DNA of 64,000 nt from Antedon mediterranea (lineage: Eukaryota > Echinodermata > Crinoidea > Comatulida > Antedonidae), in NCBI RefSeq assembly GCF_964355755.1, contig NC_092672.1, positions 25,418,501 to 25,482,500 of the forward strand, written 5' to 3'. Of this stretch, positions 22,931-33,894 are shown piece after piece (the stretch's first letter is position 1; every line of letters starts with the position of its first letter). A model generated the notes under the pieces. That model was not told the DNA's origin. It searched no databases and worked only from the letters and a program-made list of their open reading frames with translations. The position numbers and the translations under genes were made by a program.

Positions 22931-23672
22931 CCAGTGTAAATTGATATTAATCACGACAAGTTATTGAGAATGTAAATGTCCTTCACACCAACAATTGTTC
23001 TCGCAGCTATAGAATAAATTTCAAAATGTTTGTTTTCGATTGCTAGAAATTTGAGACTAAACTTAAAACTTTCTGATTAATGGTTGCTGAGAAATTGATA
23101 TGGGCATTTTCTGGACCAAATGGTAAAAAATAGAGTTTCATGGTAACTTTTGGCAAACGTTTTCCATTAGAGTGTATAGAAATATGGATCTGCTTAGTAT
23201 TTTGACACCAACAACTTATGAGATATGAAAAATTTGCTCCAAGCCAAAAATGTTTGTTCTGGCGGTATACCAAAGGTCAAAATTACGTGTTTATTGACAC
23301 TTTTATGATTTTATTTACATTAGGGAAAATAAAAGCATATACTGTGTGAGTAATTTCAGACCAAAATAATCACTTTCTAATCAGTTGTTGCTAAGATTGG
23401 CCAATTTCTTCACCAGTGGTAAGAAAATGGGCTTCCGTCCATTTTTGGCAAAAATTGTCGATTAGATGTGAATAGAAATATGACTAAGTAGTTTTTCACC
23501 AACATTTTTCCAATTCACCCAGTAGTTACCAAGTTACTCACAGTTATGACTTTTACCATATTGACATTTTGGTCCCGGCATCTAATTTTTTTTTTTCAGC
23601 CAAAAACAAAAAAAAATGGTTTAATATAGTTTGCTAGAGGGTGCACGTGCAGGTAACCCTTTCTGGCTCCCC

Positions 23673-23725
23673 TACTAATTGAGTGTCAACTCGATTTTTT
23701 AAACCCTTGTTTTGATACAAGAGTA
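23673..23725 (+). pseudogene. U5 3' fragment at the array edge
   Basis: Only the segment from about ACTAATTGAGT through the Sm-like T-run and the final hairpin (CCCTTGT...ACAAGAG) survives. The spacer after it (23726-24100) is a diverged long-type spacer. This marks the left end of the array. Confidence 0.8.
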
Positions 23726-24220
23726 CTTATGAATTCAACGTTATATTATATTCAGCTTCTCAGATTGAGTTTCTATGGGACATATATTGTACGGCTATGT
23801 TGTATTTTGAATGGAAACCTTATATTATAAAACCAGTTGGCCTAACGATTTAAATATTAACAGTTTTAAAATACATTCAATTCAAATTTCCACCATACAT
23901 TTCCTTTTACGTGGCAATCGCTACACATTGAAAGGCCATTAGTCAACTTTAAAACACAATTACAGTATTTGAAATATGCGAATGAATAAATGTGTATAAT
24001 TTTCTTTTATTTGTTTTTAAAGTTTGGAAAAATTAATAAACATTATTATTTTTATAAATTATTAGTCAAAATGCTTTAAACCGATAGTGTTAAACTTTCT
24101 AGTGCAGATGGACCAAGATGTATACATTTCGTTAATGCTTAGTACGGTAGGCCTAGATTATTTAAAACCTATTTATTTCGATAGGTGATGCTATGTATAT
24201 ACTATAGGTACAGGTTTCTA

Positions 24221-24342
24221 ATTACTCTGGTTTCTCTGCATCACGCATAAATCTTTCGCCTTTTACTAAAGATTTCCGTGTAGAGGAACAACTATTGAGT
24301 TTCAACTCAATTTTTCTCAACCCTCTTTTTCGTACAAGGGTA
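24221..24342 (+). ncRNA. U5: U5 snRNA copy 1
   Basis: Complete, 122 nt. 5' end ATTACTCTGG. The 3' hairpin has CCCTCTT instead of CCCTTGT, weakening that stem. This copy follows the diverged edge spacer. Confidence 0.88.
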
Positions 24343-24739
24343 TTTATGAATTAAATGTTAGAATAATAATTAGTATTGTACGATCCGACAGCTTTTAAGA
24401 CTGAGTTTCTATGTACGGTATGATGTTTTTCAATGATTTCTTGATCCTGGCATTTGCTACATAGTCAACTAGTTAACTTTAAGTTACAATTATTTGAAAT
24501 ATGCAAATGATGGTATGTGTTTTTTTTGCCTTTTATTTGTTTTAAAAGTTTGGAAAAATTAATAAACATTATTATTTTTAAAAATTTTAAGTAAAAATGC
24601 TTTTAAACCGATATTGTTAAACTTTCTAGTACAGATGAACCAAGCTTTATACATTTCATTAATGTTTAGGCCTACATTATTTCAAACCTATTTATTTCGA
24701 TAGGTGATGCTATGTATATACTATAGGTACAGACTTCTA

Positions 24740-24861
24740 ATCACTCTGGTTTCTCTGCATCACGCATAAATCTTTCGCCTTTTACTAAAGATTTCCGTGT
24801 AGAGGAACAACTATTGAGTTTCAACTCAATTTTTCTCAACCCTTGTATTTGTACAAGGGTA
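24740..24861 (+). ncRNA. U5: U5 snRNA copy 2
   Basis: Complete and close to the array consensus, with 5' ATCACTCTGG. The leader just upstream reads ACAGACTTCTA rather than ACAGGTTTCTA. Confidence 0.9.
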
Positions 24862-25138
24862 TTTATGAATTAAATGCTAGAATAATAATTAGTATTGTAC
24901 GATCCGACAGCTTTTCAGACTGAGTTTCTATGTACTGTATGATGTTTTTCAATGATTCCTTGATCTTGTCATTTGCTACATAGTCAACTGGTTAACTTGA
25001 AGTTACCATTATTTGAAATATGCAAATGATGGCATGTCTTTTTTTGGCCTTTTATTTGTTTTAAAAGTTTGGAAAAATTAATAAACATTATTATTGTTAT
25101 AAATTATAAGTCAAAATTCTTTAAACCGATATTGTTAA

Positions 25139-25682
25139 AGATGTATTGTCCCTTTGACTAATTCCAAAAAAAAAATTTTTTTTATTTAGAAAAAAAATAG
25201 GTCATTTTGAAGTATCATAATAGTTATTGACTTTCACCAAAAATTAGTCGAAAAAAAAAATAATTTAACCGAAATACAGATGTTTTTTGTTCAAAAAATA
25301 ACTTTGACTTCCAGTCAAAGTTTTCAATCAAAACATATCTCATAATTCAACGCACTTATTTGGCTACTCTGTATGCATAATCATAAAACTTCCTCGCGAT
25401 CTGTGTGAAAACACCTTCTCAACCGTGACAAGTTGTAAACAATCCTAATTAGCATCATGCGTAATGCATATTCATGGTTTGAAATCTTTGTTTACTTTCG
25501 CTTGCGATGATTTCCCAGACGAAATATAATCTAATTAATTTACCTGTTAATTACGTAAAATTGTTGTTTTTGGCTCGAATTTTCGACTTAAAGTGAATAA
25601 CTTTAATATTACTTTGATATGGCCAATTTAAATTTAGAATATTTTTTTTTTCATTTTTTGTGTTTCAAGGGACAATACATCT
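25139..25682. mobile_element. 544-bp MITE with TTAA target duplication in the array
   Basis: Inserted in a U5 spacer. TTAA stands at 25135-25138 and 25683-25686. Terminal inverted repeats are AGATGTATTGTCCCTT and its mirror. Removing the insert and one TTAA restores the neighbouring units' GTTAAACTTTCTAG. TTAA duplications are the hallmark of piggyBac transposition; there is no transposase inside. Confidence 0.88.
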
Positions 25683-25822
25683 TTAAACTTTCTAGTGCAG
25701 ATGAACCAAGCTTTATACATTTTATACATTTCGTTAATGTTTAGTACGGTAGGCCTACATTATTTCAAACCTATTTATTTCGATAGGTGATGCTATGTAT
25801 ATACTATAGGTACAGGTTTCTA

Positions 25823-25944
25823 ATCACTCTGGTTTCTCTGCATCACGCATAAATCTTTCGCCTTTTACTAAAGATTTCCGTGTAGCGGAACAACTATTGA
25901 GTTTCAACTCAATTTTTCTCAACTCTTGTTTTTGTACAAGGGTA
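25823..25944 (+). ncRNA. U5: U5 snRNA copy 3
   Basis: Complete. GTAGCGGAAC replaces GTAGAGGAAC in the 3' side of the long stem; the 3' hairpin begins CTCTTG (G-U pair). First copy after the TTAA MITE. Confidence 0.88.
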
Positions 25945-26350
25945 TTTATGAATTAAATGTTAGAATAATAATTAGTATTGTACGATCCGACAGCTTTTCA
26001 GACTGAGTTTCTATGTACGGTATGATGTTTTTCAATGATTCCTTGATCTTGGCATTTGCAACATATAGTCAACTGGTTAACTTTAAGTTACAATTATTTG
26101 AAATATGCAAATGATGCCATGTCTTTTTTTTTGCCTTTTATTTGTTTTAAAAGTTTGGAAAAATTAATAAACATTATTATTTTATAAATTATAAGTCAAA
26201 ATGCTTTAAACCGATATTGTTAAACTTTCTAGTGCAGATGAACCAAGCTTTATACATTTCGTTAATGTTTAGTACGGTAGGCCTACATTATTTCAAACCT
26301 ATTTATTTCGATAGGTCATGCCATGGATATACTATAGGTACAGGTTTCTA

Positions 26351-26472
26351 ATTACTCTAGTTTCTCTGCATCACGCATAAATCTTTCGCCTTTTACTAAA
26401 GATTTCCGTGTAGAGGAACAACTATTGAGTTTCAACTCAATTTTTCTCAACTCTTGTTTGTGTACAAGGGTA
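26351..26472 (+). ncRNA. U5: U5 snRNA copy 4
   Basis: Complete; belongs to the CTCTAG subtype (G to A after CTCT). The 3' hairpin loop is TTTGTGT. Confidence 0.88.
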
Positions 26473-26874
26473 TTTATGAATTAAATGTTAGAATAATAAT
26501 TAGTATTGTACGATCCGACAGCTTTTCAGACTGAGTTTCTATGTACGGTATGACGTTCTTCAATGATTTCTTGATCTTGGTATTTTCTACATAGTCAACT
26601 GGTTACTGTAAGTTACAATTATTTGAAAAATGCAAATGATGGCATGTCTTTTTTTGACTTTTATTTGTTTTAAAAGTTTGGAAAAATTAATAAACATTAT
26701 TATTTTTACAAACTATTAGTCAAAATGTTTTAAACCGATAGTGGCAAACTTTCTAGTGCAGCTGGACCAAGAGTTATGCATTTCGGTAATGTTTAGTACG
26801 GTAGGTCTCCATGAATTCAAACCTATTTATTTCGATAGGTGATGCAATGGATATACTATAGGTACAGGTTTCTA

Positions 26875-26996
26875 ATTACTCTGGTTTCTCTGCATCACGC
26901 ATAAATCGTTCGCCTTTTACTAAAGATTTCCGTGTAGAGGAACAACTATTGAGTTTCAACTCAATTTTTCTCAACCCTTGGTTTCGTACAAGGGTA
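26875..26996 (+). ncRNA. U5: U5 snRNA copy 5
   Basis: Complete. ATCGTTCGCC puts a mismatch in the 8-bp stem closing the invariant loop; the loop itself is intact. Confidence 0.86.
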
Positions 26997-27158
26997 TTTA
27001 TGAATTAAACGTTAGAATAATAATTAGTATTGTACGATCCGACAGCTTTTCAGACTGAGTTTCTATGTACGGTATGATGTTTTTCAATGATTCCTTGATC
27101 TTGGCATTTTCTACATATATAGTCAACTGGTTAACTTTAAGTTACAATTATTTGAAAT

Positions 27159-27166
27159 ATGCAAAT
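27159..27166 (+). promoter_or_regulatory. Octamer ATGCAAAT, U5 distal element (example)
   Basis: Lies at -246 to -239 from the start of copy 6 and is repeated at the same place in most units. The position and sequence match the distal element of Pol II snRNA genes, bound by Oct-1/POU factors in vertebrates; the binding here is inference. Confidence 0.7.
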
Positions 27167-27375
27167 GATGGCATGTATTTTTTTTGCCTTTTATTTGTTT
27201 TAAAAGTTTGGAAAAATTAATAAACAATATTATTTTTATAAATTATTAGTCAAAATGCTTTAAACCGATAGTGTTAAACTTTCTAGTGCAGATGGACCAA
27301 GATTTATACATTTCGTTAATGTTTAGTACGGTAGGCCTACATTATTTCAAACCTATTTGTTTCGAGAGGTGATGC

Positions 27376-27391
27376 TATGTATATACTATAG
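27376..27391 (+). promoter_or_regulatory. TATA-like element of U5 unit (example)
   Basis: TATGTATATACTATAG, roughly 14-29 bases before the RNA start, nearly invariant across the array. The ACCTAT...ATAGGT block just upstream is a candidate proximal sequence element. Confidence 0.55.
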
Positions 27392-27404
27392 GTACAGGTT
27401 TCTA

Positions 27405-27526
27405 ATCACTCTGGTTTCTCTGCATCACGCATAAATCTTTCGCCTTTTACTAAAGATTTCCGTGTAGAGGAACAACTATTGAGTTTCAACTCAATTTTTC
27501 TCAACCCTTGTATTTGTACAAGGGTA
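27405..27526 (+). ncRNA. U5: U5 snRNA copy 6
   Basis: Consensus copy, used here as the promoter reference: octamer at 27159-27166, TATA-like element at about 27376-27391. Confidence 0.92.
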
Positions 27527-27924
27527 TTTATTAATTAAATGTTTGAATAATAATTAGTATTGTACGATCCGGCAGCTTTTCAGACTGAGTTTCTATGTAC
27601 GGTATGATGTTTTTCAATGATTTCTTGATCCTGGCATTTGCTACATAGTCAACTGGTTAACTTTAAGTTACAATTATTTGAAATATGCAAATGATGGCAT
27701 GTGTTTTTTTTTTGCCTTTTATTTGTTTTAAAAGTTTGGAAAAATTAATAAACATTATTATTTTTAAAAATTATAAGTAAAAATGCTTTAAACCGATATT
27801 GTTAAACTTTCTAGTACAGATGAACCAAGCTTTATACATTTCGTTAATGTTTAGGCCTACATTATTTCAAACCTATTTATTTCGATAGGTGATGCCATGG
27901 ATATACTATAGGTACAGGTTTCTA

Positions 27925-28046
27925 ATAACTCTGGTTTCTCTGCATCACGCATAAATCTTTCGCCTTTTACTAAAGATTTCCATGTAGAGGAACAACTATT
28001 GAGTTTCAACTCAATTTTTCTCAACTCTTGTTTGTGTACAAGGGTA
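27925..28046 (+). ncRNA. U5: U5 snRNA copy 7
   Basis: Complete. 5' end ATAACTCTGG, and TTTCCATG instead of TTTCCGTG, which breaks the CACG/CGTG pairing by one pair. Confidence 0.86.
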
Positions 28047-28449
28047 TTTATGAATTAAATGTTAGAATAATAATTAGTATTGTACGATCCGACAGCTTTT
28101 CAGACTGAGTTTCTATGTACTGTATGATGTTTTTCAATGATTCCTTGATCTTGGCAGTTGCTACATAGTCAACTGGTTAACTTTAAGTTACAATTATTTG
28201 AAATATGCAAATGATGGCATGTATTTTTTTTGCCTTTTATTTGTTTTAAAAGTTTGGAAAAATTAATAAACAATATTATTTTTATAAATTATTAGTCAAA
28301 ATGCTTTAAACCGATAGTGTTAAACTTTCTAGTGCAGATGACCAAGATTTATACATTTCGTTAATGTTTAGTACGGTAGGCCTACATTATTTCAAACCTA
28401 TTTGTTTCGAGAGGTGATGCTATGTATATACTATAGGTACAGGTTTCTA

Positions 28450-28571
28450 ATCACTCTGGTTTCTCTGCATCACGCATAAATCTTTCGCCTTTTACTAAAG
28501 ATTTCCGTGTAGAGGAACAACTATTGAGTTTCAACTCAATTTTTCTCAACTCTTGTTTGTGTACAAGGGTA
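28450..28571 (+). ncRNA. U5: U5 snRNA copy 8
   Basis: Complete, consensus RNA body; the 3' hairpin is the CTCTTG...TTGTGT form. Confidence 0.9.
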
Positions 28572-28976
28572 TTTATGAATTAAATGTTAGAATAATAATT
28601 AGTATTGTACGATCCGACATCTTTTCAGACTGAGTTTCTATGTACGGTATGATGTTTTTCAATGATTTCTTGATCTTGGCATTTTCTACATATTGTCAAC
28701 TGGTTAACTTTAAGTTACAATTATTTGAAATATGCAAATGATGCCATGTCTTTTTTTTGCCTTTTATTTGTTTTAAAAGTTTGGAAAAATTAATAAACAT
28801 TATTATTTTATAAATTATAAGTCAAAATGCTTTAAACCGATATTGTTAAACTTTCTAGTGCAGATGAACCAAGCTTTATACATTTCGTTAATGTTTAGTA
28901 CGGTAGGCCTACATTATTTCAAACCTATTTATTTCGATAGGTCATGCCATGGATATACTATAGGTACAGGTTTCTA

Positions 28977-29098
28977 ATTACTCTAGTTTCTCTGCATCAC
29001 GCATAAGTCTTTCGCCTTTTACTAAAGATTTCCGTGTAGAGGAACAACTATTGAGTTTCAACTCAATTTTTCTCAACTCTTGTTTGTGTACAAGGGTA
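28977..29098 (+). ncRNA. U5: U5 snRNA copy 9
   Basis: CTCTAG subtype. CATAAGTC adds a G-U pair to the loop stem. Its downstream spacer is interrupted by the tRNA-Val-bearing insert. Confidence 0.87.
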
Positions 29099-29553
29099 TT
29101 TATGAATTAAGTGTTAGAATAATAATTAGTATTGTACGATCCGACAGCTTTTCAGACTGACTGAGTTTCTATGTACGGTATGATGTTCTTCAATGATTTC
29201 TTGATCTTGGCATTTTCTACATAGTCAACTGGTTAACTGTAAGTTACAATTATTTGAAATATGCAAATGATGGCATGTCTTTTTTACTCGGGGTACCCGA
29301 GTCTAGGACTTACTCATTTTCTCCTCTTCTTCCTCCATCTGGACACTATTGAGTAAAAAGTGCGATTTTTTAAGTACTACTCCTCCCTTATTCGTTGTAG
29401 TATTGAGCTGGGATTTGGCATGAACATACTACAGGGACATGTCCTCAAAGCTATAGAGCCGGATTTTTTATTTTTTGTTAATTAATTTGTTTAATTAAGA
29501 ATCCACAATGTGTGACACACACCACAGCGTTATGTAGTTATATGGTTATATGT

Positions 29554-29625
29554 GGATTCTTGGCGTAGTGGTCATCACGTTTGCTTAACACGCAGAAGGT
29601 ACCTGGTTCGAGCCCGGGCGAAACA
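29554..29625 (+). pseudogene. tRNA-Val(AAC)-like segment a
   Basis: Has TTAACAC anticodon loop (AAC) and GGTTCGAGCCC B box, but the acceptor and D-arm are altered (GATTCTTGGCG...). Confidence 0.65.
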
Positions 29626-29841
29626 TTTTTTTTTTAAACTTTATGGTGAAAAGTAGTGTATACGCAATATGATAATTATACACAGTATATATTATTTTTA
29701 TTATTTTTTTAAATACTTATTTTGTGTAATCGGTAATTATCACTTTTACACATGTTTATTTTTCTTTGTGCTTATTGCCATATTTATTTGTAATTTAAAT
29801 GAATTAAAAAACTTTCTGTAACACACATTTTTAGTGTAAGT

Positions 29842-29913
29842 GGTTTTCGTAGTGTAGTGGTTGTCAAGTCTGCTTAACACGCAGAAGGTCCCTGTTCGAG
29901 CCCTGGCGAAACC
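29842..29913 (+). pseudogene. tRNA-Val(AAC)-like segment b
   Basis: GGTTTTCG...CGAAACC ends, TCTGC/GCAGA anticodon stem, AAC anticodon; one G is missing in the T-arm (CCCTGTTCGAG). Confidence 0.65.
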
Positions 29914-30075
29914 TCGGGTTTCTTTTACTTTATGGTGAAATAACTGTATACGTCTGTATACAGCTTCTTTTGCTGTACCCCGAGTATTGCACATTCGTGC
30001 TTTTTTGTTAATTAATTTGTTTAATTAAGAAGCCACAATGTGTGACACACACCACAGCGTTATGTAGTTATATGC

Positions 30076-30147
30076 GGCTTCTTGGCGTAGTGGTTATCAT
30101 GTTTGCTCAATACGCAGAAGGTACCTGGTTCGAGCCCGGGCTAAACC
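30076..30147 (+). pseudogene. tRNA-Val-like segment c
   Basis: Partner of segment a in the second unit. The anticodon loop has changed to TCAATAC and the 3' end to CTAAACC. Confidence 0.6.
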
Positions 30148-30357
30148 TTTTTTTTTAAACTTTATGGTGAAAAGTACTGTATACGCAATATGATAATTAT
30201 ACACAGTATATCTTATTATTATTTTTTTAAATACTTATTTTGTGTAATCGGTAATTATCACTTTTACACATGTTTATTTTGCTTTGTGCTTATTACCATT
30301 TATTTGTAATTTAAATGGATTAAAAAACTTTCTGTAACCCACAATTTTAATGTAAGA

Positions 30358-30428
30358 GGTTTCGTAGTGTAGTGGTTGTCAAGTCTGCTTAACACGCAGA
30401 AGGTCCCGGTTCGAGCCCTGGCGAAACC
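30358..30428 (+). tRNA. tRNA-Val(AAC)-like segment d, best preserved
   Basis: Perfect 7-bp acceptor (GGTTTCG with CGAAACC), 5-bp anticodon stem TCTGC/GCAGA with TTAACAC loop giving anticodon AAC, and B box GGTTCGAGCCC. One T-stem mismatch and one D-stem mismatch suggest it is a repeat-borne relic or a marginal gene. Confidence 0.5.
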
Positions 30429-30731
30429 TATTTTTCTTTAACTTTCTAACTGTATACGTCTGTATACAGCTTCTTTCGCTGTACCCCGAGTATTGCACAT
30501 TCGTGCTTGTTTTGCCTTTTATTTGTTTTAAAAGTTTGGAAAAATTAATAAACAATATTATTTTTATAAATTATTAGTCAAAATGCTTTAAACCGATAGT
30601 GTTAAACTTTCTAGTGCAGATGACAAGGATTTATACATTTCGTTAATGTTTAGTACGGTAGGCCTACATTATTTCAAACCTATTTGTTTCGAAAGGTGAT
30701 GCTATGTATATACTATAGGTACAGGTTTCTA

Positions 30732-30853
30732 ATCACTCTGGTTTCTCTGCATCACGCATAAGTCTTTCGCCTTTTACTAAAGATTTCCGTGTAAAGGAAC
30801 AACTGTTGAGTTTCAACTCAATTTTTCTCAATCCTTGTTTTCGTACAAGGGTA
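30732..30853 (+). ncRNA. U5: U5 snRNA copy 10
   Basis: Complete. CATAAGTC, GTAAAGGAAC and ACTGTTGAG substitutions; 3' hairpin ATCCTTG...CAAGG is slightly weaker. The LINE begins right after its 3' end. Confidence 0.86.
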
Positions 30854-32318
30854 TTTATTTTTATTTTTTATTTTTTTATTTTATTCAATCAAAACCAACA
30901 GCGATAAATACCGCCACTAACAGGTTTGAAACATAAAACAATACAACATCAAAAACGGTTAACAATAAAATACAGATAATATATATATATATATATATAA
31001 AACATAGATTGGCATGCCATAAATAATTTCAATTAAAACAGGTTATGCAGACTGTTCAAGAAGTGAACACATCATCGTCCTCTTAAAATAACCAAGTCTA
31101 TCATTAAAAATATCGATATGATTGCTATTTAGATTATTAAATGTATAAGGTAGTCTATGAAAAAGTCCCCTCTTAGTACAGTCGACACGGCTAAAAGGAA
31201 TATGCAATAAATGTCTATTTCGTGTACGACCAGGAACATTTAAACTAAATAGTGAAATTAATGAAGTCATATTTAGAATTTAAAATATTATATAAAAAAA
31301 CCATATCAGATATCGTTCGACGATTGCTGACAGAATCAATGGAAAAGGCAAAATTAACACAGTTATAAGACAGGAATCGAACAAACTTCCGTTGAACAGT
31401 GTCGATTCGACGGGCCTGACATGGAGAAATTGAATTGAAAATTGCGGAACAATATTCAAGGTGAGGACGTATAATAGATTTGTATAAAGATAAAAATGCC
31501 CTGCCGTCGTTCATAAACCTACAATTTCTCCATATTAAGCCCATCATTCTATTAGCTTTTGACAACACATGATTAATATGTGAACAAAAATTTAATTTAC
31601 TATCAATAAAAATACCTAAATCTTTCCATACATAAACCATCTCAAGATCATGTTCACTCAGATTATAATTGAAGAGCACAGGCCTTTTTTTAAGTGTTAT
31701 AGATAAATATTTGCATTTATTAGCATTAAGTTTTATCCCCCACTTCTCCGTCCATTCCACGAGACCATCCAGATCCTCCTGAATTAAAAAAGCATCCTGT
31801 GGAGTGGTAATCACTTTAAACAATTTCAGATCGTCAGCAAATAAAAGAGACTCGGAATGATTAAATTTTAAAGGAAGATCGTTGATAAATAAATTAAACA
31901 AAAGCGGGCCCAGGATCGAGCCCTGCGGAATGCCCGATAACACAGGGAGCCAATCAGATGTCTCTCCCCCAATGACAACACGCTGTTGTCTATTAGTTAA
32001 ATAGCTTTTAAACCAACTTAACAGTGAACCGGATAAACCAAATTTTGAAAGTTTAAAAATAAGCAAATCATGGGAAACGGAATCAAAAGCCTTAGAGAAA
32101 TCAGTGTAAATCACATCGCACTGCTTCTTGCTGTTAATTGCATCGTATGATGTAGCAAGAAGCAGTGCGAGGTTGGTTTGACATGATCTCCCAGAGACAA
32201 AACCATGCTGCCTAGGACTTAAAGCATTAGCAACATGTGATGACAAACCATCATGCACAATGCGCTCAAAAATCTTAGACATAGTAGGCAATAACGAAAT
32301 AGGACGATAGTTACAGAT
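30854..32318 (-). mobile_element. CR1/Jockey-type LINE, 5'-truncated, inside the array
   Basis: Minus strand. It begins within RT at NYRPISLLPT (about 32317), then RQHGF, YTDFSKAFDSVSHD (motif A), SGIPQGSILGPLLF, LLFADDLKLF (catalytic FADD), and the thumb with SIIRPHLEYCS. The frame is open from 32318 to 31245 and then slips: the continuation NVPGRTRNRH is in the 31270-31043 frame. The 3' end is an A-rich tail (AATAAAATAAAAAAATAAAA). The satellite resumes at ATGAATTAAATG with no clear target duplication. No endonuclease domain remains. The exact clade was not determined. Confidence 0.85.
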
Positions 32319-32717
32319 GAATTAAATGTTAGAATAATAATTAGTATTGTACGATCCGACAGCTTTTCAGACTGAGTTTCTATGTACGGTAGGATGTTTT
32401 TCAATGATTACTTGATCTTGACATTTGCTACATAGTCAACTGGTTAACTTTAAGTTACAATTATTTGAAATATGCAAATGATGGCATGTCTTTTTTTTGC
32501 CTTTTATTTGTTTTAAAAGTTTGGAAAAATTAATAAACATTATTATTTTTATAAATTATTAGTCAAAATGCTTTAAACCGATAGTGTTAAACTTTCTAGT
32601 GCAGATGGACCAAGATGTATACATTTCGTTAATGCTTAGTACGGTAGGCCTAGATTATTTAAAACCTATTTATTTCGATAGGTGATGCTATGTATATACT
32701 ATAGGTACAGGTTTCTA

Positions 32718-32839
32718 ATTACTCTGGTTTCTCTGCATCACGCATAAATCTTTCGCCTTTTACTAAAGATTTCCGTGTAGAGGAACAACTATTGAGTTTC
32801 AACTCAATTTTTCTCAACCCTTGTATTTGTACAAGGGTA
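32718..32839 (+). ncRNA. U5: U5 snRNA copy 11
   Basis: Complete, consensus body with 5' ATTACTCTGG. First copy after the LINE. Confidence 0.9.
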
Positions 32840-33243
32840 TTTATGAATTAAATGTTAGAATAATAATTAGTATTGTACGATCCGACATCTTTTCAGACTG
32901 AGTTTCTATGTACGGTATGATGTTTTTCAATGATTTCTTGATCTTGGCATTTACTACATAGTCAACTGGTTAACTTTAAGTTACAATTATTTGAAATATG
33001 CAAATTATGGAATGTCTTTTTTTTGCCTTTTATTTGTTTTAAAAGTTTAGAAAAATTAATAAACGTTATTATTCTTATAAATTATTAGTCAAAATGTTTT
33101 AAACCGATAGTGGTAAACTTTCTAGTGCAGATGGACCAAGAGTTATGCATTTCGTTAATGTTTAGTACGGTAGGCCTACATTATTTCAAACCTATTTATT
33201 TCGATAGGTGATGCTATGTATATACTATAGGTACAGGTTTCTA

Positions 33244-33365
33244 ATTACTCTAGTTTCTCTGCATCACGCATAAATCTTTCGCCTTTTACTAAAGATTTCC
33301 GTGTAGAGGAACGACTATTGTGTTTCAACTCAATTTTTCTCAACTCCTGTTTTTGTACAAGGGTA
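33244..33365 (+). ncRNA. U5: U5 snRNA copy 12
   Basis: CTCTAG subtype with ACGACTATTGTG, so the basal GAGT strand is GTGT and pairs less well with 5' ACTC. Confidence 0.85.
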
Positions 33366-33772
33366 TTTATGAATTAAATGTTAGAATAATAATTAGTATT
33401 GTACGATCCGACAGCTTTTCAGACTGAGTTTCTATGTACGGTATGATGTTTTTCAATGATTTCTTGATCTTGGCATTTTCTACATATATAGTCAACTGGT
33501 TAACTGTAAGTTACAATTATTTGAAATATGCAAATGATGGCATGTATTTTTTTTGCCTTTTATTTGTTTTAAAAGTTTGGAAAAATTAATAAACAATATT
33601 ATTTTTATAAATTATTAGTCAAAATGCTTTAAACAGATAGTGTTAAACTTTCTAGTGCAGATGACCAAGATTTATACATTTCGTTAATGTTTAGTACGGT
33701 AGGCCTAAATTATTTCAAACCTATTTGTTTCGAGAGGTGATGCTATGTATATACTATAGGTACAGGTTTCTA

Positions 33773-33894
33773 ATCACTCTGGTTTCTCTGCATCACGCAT
33801 AAATCTTTCGCCTTTTACTAAAGATTTCCGTGTAGAGGAACAACTATTTAGTTTCAACTCAATTTTTCTCAACCCTTGTATTTGTACAAGGGTA
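33773..33894 (+). ncRNA. U5: U5 snRNA copy 13
   Basis: Complete; CTATTTAGTTTC replaces CTATTGAGTTTC in the basal stem. Twin of copy 15, 898 bp away. Confidence 0.85.

Larger units (their letters stand above)
21020..23580. repeat. Large inverted repeat made of ~310-bp units
   Basis: Left arm 21020-21560 holds two tandem, diverged ~310-bp units (each with TTGGTCAAGAAA..., CAAATTACTCGCAAAGTATA and TTTTGACCTTTGACATATAG-like landmarks). A partial unit lies at about 22330-22460. The right arm, about 23030-23580, carries the same units reversed (TTTGAGACTAAACTT, CCAAAGGTCAAAATT). The centre holds the minisatellite foldback and a Helitron-like fragment. Confidence 0.65.
29286..30509 (+). mobile_element. 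Composite element carrying four tRNA-Val-like segments, inside the array
   Basis: Interrupts the T-run before TGCCTTTTATTTG of a U5 spacer. It starts ACTCGGGGTACCCGAG. Two ~530-bp units follow: GTTAATTAATTTG begins at 29477 and 30007, and both units end GTACCCCGAGTATTGCACATTCGTGC (29964-29999 and 30480-30506; quoted in part). Each unit has two tRNA-Val-like segments. The inverted ACTCGGGGTAC / GTACCCCGAGT ends suggest DNA transposition, while the tRNA parts suggest SINE ancestry; which moved it is unresolved. Confidence 0.7.

Noticed and set aside
22722-22944. Repetitive NVKTPT-type and FTFVGV-type frames suggesting a low-complexity protein
   Set aside because: Both strands read through the same short minisatellite; the apparent protein repeat is a by-product.
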